This document shows, piece by piece, positions 36,429-45,049 of a DNA stretch of 64,000 nt. A program made the position numbers and the translations under genes. Source of the stretch: an uncultured Bacteroidota bacterium (lineage in GTDB: Bacteria; Bacteroidota; Bacteroidia; 2-12-FULL-35-15); the NCBI GenBank assembly GCA_903847205.1, contig CAINDA010000061.1:62001-126000 (forward strand), read 5' to 3'. The notes below the pieces were generated by a model. It worked only from the letters and a program-made list of their open reading frames with translations. It searched no databases and was not told where the DNA came from. Numbering within the stretch: the stretch's first letter is position 1; each line of letters begins with the position of its first letter.

Positions 36429-36646
36429 TTATTTAATTTTTCACATGAATACCTGATTATCGGATTAATAAAAATAAATAAAAATAATCAATAAATCCAT
36501 TTTTAAAAGCAAGTGCCGCCATTTTTATTATTTACTGTCTTCCGATCCAGAGTATAATTTCAAATGTATGAATCAATGTTAGAAAGTACCACCATATAAT
36601 AGAACAATTGCTTCTCATAGGTATATAAAGATAAAACCCATATCCT

Positions 36647-37990
36647 ATGATAAAATTTCTACCAAAGAACCTTGATTTAAAAGAGCTTCTTACAAACAAT
36701 CCACCGGATTTCAAATATCACATTGACCACTTCGTGCATCTGTGCAGCTTGTTATATGAACTGCCTGCAAAAAAGAAAGATAGTTTGCGCAAAGGCGGCT
36801 TTGTGCCGCTTCACGCTCATTTATTAAAGAAGGTAAACAACAAATACAAAAGATATTTTAACTATCTCATAAAGCATGGTGTTATTGAATGTGATAATTC
36901 ATACATCGTTGGCGAAAAAAGTAAATGTTACAGATACACCCCAAAGTACCACGATATAATAAGGCCGGTATACATTACAAAATACACATTAACCAAAAAT
37001 TTAAAAGAAGAAAGCAGATTTAATCGTGGAATGTGTGCTAAGTATAATTATTTGCACAAATGGTTCAACGATGGGCTGTGTGTAGATTTCAACGGTGCTG
37101 ATGAAAAGCTGTTAGAGTTATACCAAAAAGATTTGGATGCAAAAAAAGATAACCCCCTACATAAATTCAACGTGAATTATGTAAACCTTATTAAGCTGCA
37201 TAAAAAAGATTTTTATTTTACCGTAGATTCAACCTCTCACAGACTACACACAATTTTAACAAAAATAAAAAAAGAATTGCGCCCAAACATTTATTATAAA
37301 AGTGTTCAGCTGGCAAATATTGATATTAAATCATCGCAACCTGCACTATCACTACTTTTATTTGAATCCTCATTTTACAATACGGAATTAAAACAGGAAA
37401 GAGTAAGTCTCAAAAATATAGATCCACAGCTAACTGTAACCCTGCCAATTCAAAGTATTGCAGATTATGTAAACGCTAACCAAAGTAAATTTGAAGAATA
37501 CAGGAATTTAGTTTTAAATGATTTTTATAAAGGAATGGCTGGGCTATTTAAGCAACATGAAGTAAACATGGCAGATGATGAAAAGTCCATAAAGAAAATG
37601 ATGTATATGGTAATGTATTCAAGCAATAAATTTTTAGGTGGTAATCAGGGGCTTCCGAAGCGTGTGTTTAAAAAGCTTTTTCCAGAAGTTTATGAGGTAT
37701 TCAAAATGTATAAATCCGCCGGACATGAAAAACTGCCAATACTTTTACAAAAAATAGAATCCAAATTAGTTTTAGACAAAGTTGCTAAAACCATTTCAAA
37801 AGCGGAACCCGGAATGCCGCTGTTTACAATACATGATTCTTTGGTAGTAGATTCAAATAAAATGGATTTTTGCAAAGAGATTTTTAGAAAAGAATCACTT
37901 AAATATTTAGGATTTGAACCTCAATTACATCATGATCTTTGGGGGATACCTCCAAGAGAGGGTATGACATATTCAACACTTGCTATATAA
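36647..37990 (+). CDS. Divergent family A polymerase-like palm protein
   Basis: The 447-residue protein has three motifs in the order of a family A DNA polymerase or single-subunit RNA polymerase. Motif A-like LANIDIKSSQPALSLLLF is near residue 226; a fingers helix-like EKSIKKMMYMVMYSSNKF followed by RVFKKLFPEVYEVF near 313-353; and motif C-like LFTIHDSLVVD near 390. The N-terminal ~210 residues may be a specific DNA-binding region with HTH-like segments. The exonuclease part is absent. It is far from the classical enzyme at 38884. It could be a replication initiator or primer-synthesising polymerase. It converges with the replication operon. Confidence 0.5.
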   Translation: MIKFLPKNLDLKELLTNNPPDFKYHIDHFVHLCSLLYELPAKKKDSLRKGGFVPLHAHLLKKVNNKYKRYFNYLIKHGVIECDNSYIVGEKSKCYRYTPKYHDIIRPVYITKYTLTKNLKEESRFNRGMCAKYNYLHKWFNDGLCVDFNGADEKLLELYQKDLDAKKDNPLHKFNVNYVNLIKLHKKDFYFTVDSTSHRLHTILTKIKKELRPNIYYKSVQLANIDIKSSQPALSLLLFESSFYNTELKQERVSLKNIDPQLTVTLPIQSIADYVNANQSKFEEYRNLVLNDFYKGMAGLFKQHEVNMADDEKSIKKMMYMVMYSSNKFLGGNQGLPKRVFKKLFPEVYEVFKMYKSAGHEKLPILLQKIESKLVLDKVAKTISKAEPGMPLFTIHDSLVVDSNKMDFCKEIFRKESLKYLGFEPQLHHDLWGIPPREGMTYSTLAI

Positions 37991-38019
37991 AATATATTGA
38001 TCTGTGAGGTGGCCCCATA

Positions 38020-38041
38020 GTGAGAAAGGTTTCACTTTCTC
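38020..38041. terminator. Weak hairpin between convergent genes
   Basis: GAGAAAG (38022..38028) pairs with CTTTCTC (38035..38041) around GTTTCA. It lies between the convergent polymerase-like gene and the minus-strand operon end. The stem is short and there is no long T-run, so termination is uncertain. Confidence 0.3.
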
Positions 38042-38048
38042 TCAACTC

Positions 38049-38744
38049 TCAATAATATTTTTTTCGGGGGTGTGGGTGTCTAATACTCTTAATAAATAAT
38101 TTTGGGTGTGTGACACTCTTGGGCTTTAACACTTTTAAATAAATTGTTCTTTTAAATAATTTGAAATTTCGGGAAATCTCCCTTTTCAACTCTACACTAT
38201 GTGGGTACTTTTTAATCCTGCCTTGTTCACTTATTCGTTCTGATACAACCATCTTTGTTTTTAAACAAACAATTGAATCGATTCCTCCTAAAACATAAAA
38301 AGGCATTCCGTATAATTCTACTAATATTACATCCCTTAATTCAAATCCAAATTTTACGTATGTATGATACTCATCTAAGAGTCCATCGATTATTTCATTC
38401 TTGTCATCTGAATACCCTAAAATTTCAAATTCCTTGCCATCTGGTCTTATGAATGAAATTGTTAACCTAAATGATAAAAAATCCTCAACGCTCCTAATTT
38501 TTTCACAATCAAAACATGCGAAATTATCATGTTTTTTTTCAACAGCTTCTCTGAGTGTATCCAAGAAACTTACATACTTGGATATTGCTTGAATGCGGTT
38601 TTCTATTGATGAATTTTCATGAAACAGCTCTGTTATTTCTTCAGGTTTGGAATTTCCGTCCGAATCTGTTCTCATAATAAAAACAGTTAATTTATACATG
38701 ACTTTCTTTTCAGCGTTTGTGATAATTGTGTTTTTCTTTTTCAT
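38049..38744 (-). CDS. Hypothetical protein, about 231 residues
   Basis: From the ATG at 38742..38744 (a GTG 24 bp upstream is also open) the product is soluble and ends in a basic tail (RHPHPRKKYY). A middle segment, ACFDCEKIRSVEDFLSFRL, contains two cysteines, but no full zinc motif is evident. It is the last gene of the minus-strand replication run, 115 bp after the polymerase gene. No family recognised. Confidence 0.5.
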   Translation of the reverse strand: MKKKNTIITNAEKKVMYKLTVFIMRTDSDGNSKPEEITELFHENSSIENRIQAISKYVSFLDTLREAVEKKHDNFACFDCEKIRSVEDFLSFRLTISFIRPDGKEFEILGYSDDKNEIIDGLLDEYHTYVKFGFELRDVILVELYGMPFYVLGGIDSIVCLKTKMVVSERISEQGRIKKYPHSVELKREISRNFKLFKRTIYLKVLKPKSVTHPKLFIKSIRHPHPRKKYY

Positions 38745-38883
38745 TTTATTTGTTTTAGTAATTGTCACGTTGAGTTTTTTTTTCTGCGCCCATCACTTTT
38801 TGTCTATTTAACTTTTCACCTTATCACGGGGCGCTACAACTCCTTTTATTATTGAGTTTTGCCCGTTATAAATGCCCGTTAGT

Positions 38884-40704
38884 TTACAAAGTCCACTTTT
38901 CACCATCACGCCAGTTATCACCCACTTTGATCACAACCTCCATTGGAATCATAAGGTTGACCGCTTTTTCCATGTGGTTTTTAATCAAAGGGAGTACAAT
39001 AGGAAGCTCAGAGAGTTCCGCATCAAACACTAATTCATCATGCACCTGAAGCACCATTTTAGTTTTCAGCCCCTTGGATTTTAGCTCTTCAAATATCCTA
39101 ACCATAGAAATTTTAATTATATCTGCAGCACTGCCTTGAATAGGAGTATTCATGGCCAAGCGCTGGGCGGCTTCTCTTTTCGAGGTTTCAAAAGAATTAA
39201 TATCCGTGATAAAACGCCTGCGACCAAGTATCGTTTCTGCAAACCCTTTGTCTGAGACTAAATAGCAACACTCGTCCTGATATTGTTTTACTCCCGGAAA
39301 TTTCTCAAAATAATTTTCGATATAATCTGCCGCTTCATATTTGCTCACTTCTTTCTCAAGCACTTCAGATAACCTGCCCGCCAACCCCTTTGCAGTCATT
39401 CCGTAATTGATACCGAATACAATTGTTTTAGCAGTCTTGCGCCTGGGGTCTTCATCTGTAATTTCATTTATAGGCACATCAAAAATCCCAGCAGCTACCA
39501 TAGAATGAATATCTATTCCATTTTTAAAAGCATGTACAAGATTCGCATCTTTACTGCAGTGAGCAAGCACACGCACTTCAATTTGTGAGAAGTCAGCAGT
39601 AATAATTTTGTTACCCGGTGTAACAGAAATGAAAGCACTCCTGATCTCCCTGCCAAGACCTTCCTGTTGTTTAGGGATGTTCTGCAAGTTAGGCTGAGAG
39701 CTACTGAGGCGGCCTGTTGTGGCGACTGCTTGATTAAATTTCGCATGAATATTTCCAGTTGATTTGTGAATTGTTTTTGGTAAGTTGATCAGGTAATTAG
39801 ATATAATACTTTTACCAGTTTTGTACTTTGCAATAAGCGGTACAACAGTATGCTCGTTTTGAAGTTTTTTTAAAGTGCTTTTCCCTACACTGTAATTGCC
39901 ACTTTTACCTTTTTCACCGATTGGGATCAAATCCAGATCATCAAATAACAGCCGGCTGACTTGCGAAGATGATGTTATATTGAAATCACTGCCAGCAAGA
40001 TTGAATATCTGTACAGCTAAATCATCCATATCATCATCAGCTCGTTTAAAATAACTGCGTAATTGTTTCCCATTCACTCTTACTCCATTGTACTCCATCT
40101 CAACAAGGCAAGGTATCAAACGACATTCTATATCAAGGAACAACTCCATTAATCCCATTGTTTCAAGCCGCTTTTCCAACACCATCCAAATTTTTAATGT
40201 TTGGTCAACATCTTCGCAGGCATATTTTGAAACAAGATGCAGTGGCACATCCTTCATAGACCTTTGGTTCTTGCCACTGCCAATTAATTGTTCAATTGTA
40301 ATCTGCTGATAATTGAAAATTTGTTTGGATATTTCTTTAAGACCGTGCCGTTTTTGATCTGGATTAGTGAGGTAATGTGCAACCATTGTATCAATAAGCT
40401 TCCCGTTAACCTTAATGCCGTAGCGTTTCAACACTTGCAGATCAAACTTTAGGTTATGGCCTATGATTGTTTTGCCCGCTGAAAATATTTCTTTTAGCTG
40501 ATTAAGAATAGTTTCGCGTTTTGTCCGATCTTCGGGGAACGGCAGATAAAATGCGTTCCCCGGCTCAATGCAAAAAGCAATACCAACTAATTCCAATCCA
40601 TGCGGGTCAAGTGCATCACCAATTACACCGGGTGCAGTTTCGGTATCAAAAGCAAAGCTTGGAGCTGCTTTTAAAAGGTTCATCAATTCACTTAGCTTAC
40701 TCAT
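38884..40704 (-). CDS. Family A DNA polymerase with 3'-5' exonuclease
   Basis: The 606-residue protein has a proofreading domain, with FAFDTETAP near residues 17-25 and HNLKFDLQVLKRYG near 100. The polymerase domain has motif A ADFSQIEVRVLAH, motif B RRKTAKTIVFGINYGM and motif C MVLQVHDELVFD. The 5'-nuclease domain of chromosomal PolA (about 290 residues) is missing, as in many phage and element polymerases. The catalytic residues of motifs A and C (Asp, His-Asp-Glu) are all present. It overlaps the helicase gene by 8 bp, so it replicates the element from the same transcript. Confidence 0.9.
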   Translation of the reverse strand: MSKLSELMNLLKAAPSFAFDTETAPGVIGDALDPHGLELVGIAFCIEPGNAFYLPFPEDRTKRETILNQLKEIFSAGKTIIGHNLKFDLQVLKRYGIKVNGKLIDTMVAHYLTNPDQKRHGLKEISKQIFNYQQITIEQLIGSGKNQRSMKDVPLHLVSKYACEDVDQTLKIWMVLEKRLETMGLMELFLDIECRLIPCLVEMEYNGVRVNGKQLRSYFKRADDDMDDLAVQIFNLAGSDFNITSSSQVSRLLFDDLDLIPIGEKGKSGNYSVGKSTLKKLQNEHTVVPLIAKYKTGKSIISNYLINLPKTIHKSTGNIHAKFNQAVATTGRLSSSQPNLQNIPKQQEGLGREIRSAFISVTPGNKIITADFSQIEVRVLAHCSKDANLVHAFKNGIDIHSMVAAGIFDVPINEITDEDPRRKTAKTIVFGINYGMTAKGLAGRLSEVLEKEVSKYEAADYIENYFEKFPGVKQYQDECCYLVSDKGFAETILGRRRFITDINSFETSKREAAQRLAMNTPIQGSAADIIKISMVRIFEELKSKGLKTKMVLQVHDELVFDAELSELPIVLPLIKNHMEKAVNLMIPMEVVIKVGDNWRDGEKWTL

Positions 40705-42394
40705 TTGTGTCTACGGTTTTATAATTAAATTTACCACTCTCCAAAGAATTGAGCATCTTTTCCCCTTGTTCCGCTGACATTACATTATTTGCATTATCTA
40801 AAGATTGAAGAACAGAACCTATACCCGCCTCCGGCGCAAGGGTTGGCAGCTGCAACTCAAAATATTTTTTTGTGCGTAGCGGAATTTCACTATATGGTAT
40901 CTCCTTATACTCAAAATATTTTTTCATCATGGATGTAAATTTATTCTTTGATGAATGCTGATACTTTTGGCTTGGGTTTAGCTTCCGGTAAAGCTCTCTG
41001 ATTTCATCTTTGCGTATTTTTATTCTGCCTGATTTATCGCACAAGTAGTCATCCATAAATTCAACAAAATCATCACCAGTATGGCTGAGCAATCTCCTAT
41101 ATTCTTTATTAATGTTGGGAGCAGGAATGATGCTCTTGTTAAGGTAAAGCTGCAAGCAGCTCAGCATGAAATGAAAAAACCGTTGGTATTCTTCATCCGA
41201 CCATTGCCTAAAGAACTCATGCTTAAAATCATCAAAGGCGGTGAACTTATCGTTATAAAAGTTGTCAATTTCTATCTCACGAATCCTTCTTTCACTTGCA
41301 GCACCGACAGGCATCCGCAACACGTAATTTGAGGTGACGGCATACTTAGGGCGATCATCATCAGTCAATACAAGTTGCTGCTGGTATTTCCTGTTAACAC
41401 TTGTAGCCTCAGTAATACCAACAAAGAAGCGCTCAATAGAGATTTCTTTTTTCAAATCCTCTATGAAGACTATATCAGTCCAGGCATTCACGGTATCAAA
41501 AGAAAATACGTATGAAATTTCTCCTTTGCCGTCAAAACGTTCTACATCACGCAACAGTCTCACGCATTTCATGATCATAGACTTTCCAGTACCTCCATTG
41601 GCCTCCCAAAAATTTCGGATATGCCTGTCGATAAAGGCGATCAGCACAGAGAGGTGGCCGGGTTTATACCTATGTAATAGATAACCTATATGTGTCTGGA
41701 GGCTTGTGAACCAAAGCTCTTGACCGCCGCAGATTTTTCGAAAAAATTGTTCTATGACCGAACCGCTGTTATATTTTGAATCAAAATGAAACTCCTGTGT
41801 TTTTACTTTCCCGTTCCAAACCATTGCAGGAAGGTTATCATAGGCAACATCTTCAATTTTATCAACAGTTACTTTTACAGCACAATTTTTAAAGAACACA
41901 TAAGATGTATCAGCCGTGTCTTTGATAAATTCAATTTTCTTTATTGGCAGCAGGTCAAGCTTGGGACCACAGATATAATTCATTACCCCCTTAACAAGTT
42001 TTTGCTTTAAATTATCTTTTGTCGCACCATTTCCAAGGTCGTCATCCTTAAGCCCCTCTACATAACTACGTACATGATCCTTTATTACTTTAATATGGGT
42101 TGGTATAATTATATTGGGTGTCTTTTCCCACACCAAAGTGAGGTTTCCGCCATGATCAAGAATAAAAAAACCTTCGGCTACCAAATAATCAAGTAACCAG
42201 CTATGGCAAATTTCAATTTTTCCATTTGGGTCAATTAACCAAAAAGTTCCTGTTATAAAACCGCCGAAAATGCTGTCAACTGATTTAGGTTCCTTTACTA
42301 AGTTCGCCTGTAAAATTTTTATTCCTGATGCATTTTTATTATCCTGAGGCATGCTTCCAGCATCTGCATTAGTTGTGTTATTGTTCGTTTCCAT
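40697..42394 (-). CDS. SF3-type replicative helicase (D5-like)
   Basis: The 565-residue protein has Walker A NGGTGKSM (Lys271), Walker B TDIVFIEDLKK (~315) and a downstream YAVTSNYVLRM sensor-like strand, as in D5/SF3 phage helicases. Residues 1-30 are disordered (rich in Asn). Residues ~50-240 have no AEP primase motifs that I recognise. The C-terminal ~130 residues include a winged-helix-like part (IKIRKDEIRELYRKLN). It is expected to unwind DNA at the element's origin. The gene is coupled to the polymerase gene. Confidence 0.8.
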   Translation of the reverse strand: METNNNTTNADAGSMPQDNKNASGIKILQANLVKEPKSVDSIFGGFITGTFWLIDPNGKIEICHSWLLDYLVAEGFFILDHGGNLTLVWEKTPNIIIPTHIKVIKDHVRSYVEGLKDDDLGNGATKDNLKQKLVKGVMNYICGPKLDLLPIKKIEFIKDTADTSYVFFKNCAVKVTVDKIEDVAYDNLPAMVWNGKVKTQEFHFDSKYNSGSVIEQFFRKICGGQELWFTSLQTHIGYLLHRYKPGHLSVLIAFIDRHIRNFWEANGGTGKSMIMKCVRLLRDVERFDGKGEISYVFSFDTVNAWTDIVFIEDLKKEISIERFFVGITEATSVNRKYQQQLVLTDDDRPKYAVTSNYVLRMPVGAASERRIREIEIDNFYNDKFTAFDDFKHEFFRQWSDEEYQRFFHFMLSCLQLYLNKSIIPAPNINKEYRRLLSHTGDDFVEFMDDYLCDKSGRIKIRKDEIRELYRKLNPSQKYQHSSKNKFTSMMKKYFEYKEIPYSEIPLRTKKYFELQLPTLAPEAGIGSVLQSLDNANNVMSAEQGEKMLNSLESGKFNYKTVDTNE

Positions 42395-42716
42395 TGTTTG
42401 GTTCCTCCGTTGTTTGGTTTAATTGTTGAATTTGAATTGAATTATTAAAAAGAGTTATGCGATAAGGGCGTAATGATGTCCATCGCTTTACTTCACCTTC
42501 TTCAGTAACTTTACTAAAGCCTCTTGGTCTGCACATAAGCGAAACCCGATCACCAACTTTAAACTTTTCTATCAATGCTATTTTTTCATTGAATAGGTCA
42601 AAGGGCAATTCACTTGGGAATGGGCTCTCTTCAGTTAAAACAAAGGTTATTTTTTTTACCCCGTTGGGCAGCAGCTCTTCGACGGCTATTTCTATTATTG
42701 TTCCTGTTATTTGCAT
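42378..42716 (-). CDS. DUF3127-like OB-fold (SSB-like) protein
   Basis: The 112-residue protein begins MQITGTIIEIAVEELLPNG and includes FKVGDRVSLMCRPRG, which matches the OB-fold layout of Bacteroidota DUF3127 proteins, thought to bind single-stranded DNA. The C-terminal tail is Gln/Asn/Glu-rich (TEEPNNGNEQ), reminiscent of an SSB tail. It overlaps the helicase gene start by 17 bp. A second OB-fold gene is at 44199..44597. Confidence 0.6.
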   Translation of the reverse strand: MQITGTIIEIAVEELLPNGVKKITFVLTEESPFPSELPFDLFNEKIALIEKFKVGDRVSLMCRPRGFSKVTEEGEVKRWTSLRPYRITLFNNSIQIQQLNQTTEEPNNGNEQ

Positions 42717-42798
42717 GTTTTTTTGTTTTTAAAAATTATTTATGTTTATGAAAGTCGCCTGAGGTCAAGGTTCCCAAAAGACCTCAGGCGTTCTTCCA

Positions 42799-43293
42799 TT
42801 ACCCGATGATCAGGTTAAGTACAACAATCGGTTTCGCTCTGTGAAGTGAAGGAACCGGAAACCCTTCAGGTGTGAGCCGTTTAGGGATGTACATGCACCT
42901 GCGCGATTTTGCAATGATACTCCAACCATAAATCAAGCTGCCATTAGCCAATACCAACCCCAACTGTTTACCATGCCCAATGTCAGCGAAATCAACATCT
43001 GTAAAGGCCTCTTCCAAATAAACACTGTCAATTGAAATTCCCTGGCCTTTACCTTTCAGCTTCATTTTGACCGTGGCTCCAAGGGCTTTAGGCAATTTAA
43101 TTACAACCGGCCGATCAGGTGACAGGTTTAATGGCTTGCCATTACTGCCAACCACCAGCTCCTCTTCTGGTAAAAAAGTTTCATCGTCTGAAAGAAACGT
43201 TGGATTGCTAAGTGCTGCAATTGCTTGTCCGAAGCTCTGCTGCGTTTGTTCAGCATTTTGTACTGGTGCTGAAACCATATTTTGTGTTTCCAT
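42799..43293 (-). CDS. Hypothetical protein of the replication operon, 164 residues
   Basis: No recognised family. The N-terminal ~30 residues are Gln-rich; the central part is beta-rich (PVVIKLPKALGATVKMKLKG). It lies between the methyltransferase and the OB-fold gene, on the same strand with small gaps (13 and 82 bp), so it probably takes part in replication or DNA processing. Confidence 0.55.
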   Translation of the reverse strand: METQNMVSAPVQNAEQTQQSFGQAIAALSNPTFLSDDETFLPEEELVVGSNGKPLNLSPDRPVVIKLPKALGATVKMKLKGKGQGISIDSVYLEEAFTDVDFADIGHGKQLGLVLANGSLIYGWSIIAKSRRCMYIPKRLTPEGFPVPSLHRAKPIVVLNLIIG

Positions 43294-43306
43294 TTGGTTT
43301 TGTTTT

Positions 43307-44089
43307 TTAGTTATTACTTACTACATTATTATTCTTCCTTTTCAATACCCACAAGGTGTTTCGCGCTACTTCCGGGAACATAGGAGCCATCAGGATTGAC
43401 ATCATGTTGGACTCGTAATATTCAGATAATGCGCTGAACATCTCCTGCTGCCAAGGTTTCATTAAAGGCTTGTAATTCTTAATTGATGCGAAGGTTCCAA
43501 ACTTCTTTTCAATCGTGAAGAACTTTTGAATCAGTTCTACAAGCTCTTTGTGGGTATGTTCCTGCACAGCTACACCTCGTCCATCACCACTATCGTAGGT
43601 GTGATTATCGGCTGCACCAACTTTCGCATCATGGTTAGGCGTGCTTAGATAGTAGGTGGCTGTTGGCTTTCCACAATCCCTGAAGTGCTGTAAAAATATT
43701 TCCGCATTCTGTTTACCCACATGCTCCATAACTTCAAAGGATACCACTCTATCTGCACGGACGGCTGAATAATCAAAAGGGGTTAGGATTAAATCAATGT
43801 TTATGAATTTCGCCCAGGCCAGTTTACCCCACTTTTCAATTGCTTTTTTCAAGGTTTGTTCACGTATGTCCAACCCGACGTAAGCCCCGATACCAGACCG
43901 GTTGCGATACAGCACCTCAAGTAAGAATCCGTTCCCACATCCGAAATCGCAGATACGTTCACCCGACATAACCACCCGTAAAATATGCCACCATCGCATT
44001 AAATGCGCGAGGTAATCCCGGTGGGCAAACCCGTTTTCAAACTGTTCTTTAACATTAATGTCTGTGACATTGTAATTGTTTGTGTTCAT
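43307..44089 (-). CDS. Class I SAM-dependent methyltransferase
   Basis: The 260-residue protein has AdoMet motif I ICDFGCGNGFLLEVL (residues ~42-56), motif II YVGLDIREQT and a later RVVSFEVMEHVGKQ (motif IV-V region, with the VMEH often seen in UbiE/MPPS-type enzymes). No DNA-methylase [DN]PP[FY] is visible, so the substrate is more likely a small molecule, protein or modified base. It is in the replication operon, which suggests action on DNA or nucleotide metabolism, not proven. Confidence 0.75.
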   Translation of the reverse strand: MNTNNYNVTDINVKEQFENGFAHRDYLAHLMRWWHILRVVMSGERICDFGCGNGFLLEVLYRNRSGIGAYVGLDIREQTLKKAIEKWGKLAWAKFINIDLILTPFDYSAVRADRVVSFEVMEHVGKQNAEIFLQHFRDCGKPTATYYLSTPNHDAKVGAADNHTYDSGDGRGVAVQEHTHKELVELIQKFFTIEKKFGTFASIKNYKPLMKPWQQEMFSALSEYYESNMMSILMAPMFPEVARNTLWVLKRKNNNVVSNN

Positions 44090-44198
44090 GAATTTTAATT
44101 GTTTTAAATTTTATTAAATCTTTTTCTCTTACACTATTTGTAATATCAGAGGCGGCCCGCGCAGTCCGTTAGAGTTGTGTTCCATTAGAATCAGTTTT

Positions 44199-44597
44199 TT
44201 AGTTAGCTGATTCCACTTGTTCCTTCACAACCGCTGCTGTTTCTGTTGATTCACTAACAGCTGGAGTTGATTCAGTTTCGTTTGAAACTAATTTGATCCC
44301 CCATAAGTGCAGTGTAATAAACGTTCTGGTTTTGCCAGAACGGTCAACCCAATCTTTTGCTCTCATATTAAAAGAGACATCAACCATGTCTCCTTCCTTG
44401 AATCCATCAATTAATGGAATGCGTTCGTTCGAAACTTCGAGCGGTAAATTCTGTGGGTTGTAAAGGGAGCAATCGTTAACAACGATAATCCTTTTTGTGA
44501 AGTCGGCAGAAATTTTTTCAATTGCCTTTACTTCGACTAATTTTGCAATGATGTTCATGTGTTTGTTTTTAAGTTTAGCTGCCGATATTTTTTTCAT
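44199..44597 (-). CDS. DUF3127-like OB-fold protein with acidic tail
   Basis: A 132-residue protein (a shorter form starts at Met14). It contains ISADFTKRIIVVND, an OB-fold-like core FKEGDMVDVSFNMRAKDWVDRSG and LWGIKL, followed by a Ser/Thr/Glu tail. This matches SSB-like DUF3127. It is the first gene of the replication operon and would cover single-stranded DNA during replication of the element. Confidence 0.6.
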   Translation of the reverse strand: MKKISAAKLKNKHMNIIAKLVEVKAIEKISADFTKRIIVVNDCSLYNPQNLPLEVSNERIPLIDGFKEGDMVDVSFNMRAKDWVDRSGKTRTFITLHLWGIKLVSNETESTPAVSESTETAAVVKEQVESAN

Positions 44598-44781
44598 TTA
44601 ATAAGTTGGCGTTGGTAAATCGGCATTCTAACCTGCCGCCACTCATATTTGGTTTAATTAATTATTTTGTATCACCTCCTTCTTTTTTATTTCCCCAGCA
44701 TGATCTGGAAAAGATTATGCACTTTGAATACATAACCATTTGCAGTATCACAGGCTTGTGGCATTGATTTATTTTGAGTTT

Positions 44782-44849
44782 GCATTCTGCGAAATTATTC
44801 TATAAAAAGGGGGCAACTTTGCCAACTTTCCCAGATGGGAAAGCTGGTA
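44782..44849 (+). repeat. 70-bp repeat, copy 1
   Basis: GCATTCTGCGAAATTATT, then a purine-rich stretch, then GCAACTTTGCCAACTTTC and an imperfect hairpin CCCAGATGGG. Similar blocks are at 44930..44998 and 46644..46709. Together they bracket the integrase and excisionase genes. The 452-bp gap here (44598..45049) holds no other gene. Confidence 0.6.
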
Positions 44850-44929
44850 GTGAATTTTTCCTTAACCCATTAGGTCGCGGACAGCAAGGCTTTTTTTTAT
44901 TATTGAGGCGATCGCTTTTTTCCCTTTTC

Positions 44930-44998
44930 GCATGCTGCTAAATTATTTCAAAAAAAAGGAGCAACTTTGACAACTCTTACATTTGGGAAAGTTGGGAG
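44930..44998 (+). repeat. 70-bp repeat, copy 2
   Basis: GCATGCTGCTAAATTATTTC, a run of A, then GCAACTTTGACAACTC and GGGAAAGTTGGGA. It aligns with copy 1 over its whole length with gaps. It is about 52 bp beyond the stop of the integrase gene. Confidence 0.6.
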
Positions 44999-45049
44999 AG
45001 CATTTTTATACTTATGGAAAGGCTTGATAAAAGGACGTTATGGAGGGTT

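Noticed and set aside
38852..39049. Plus-strand small frame opposite the polymerase C-terminus
   Set aside because: Antisense to conserved polymerase motif C region.
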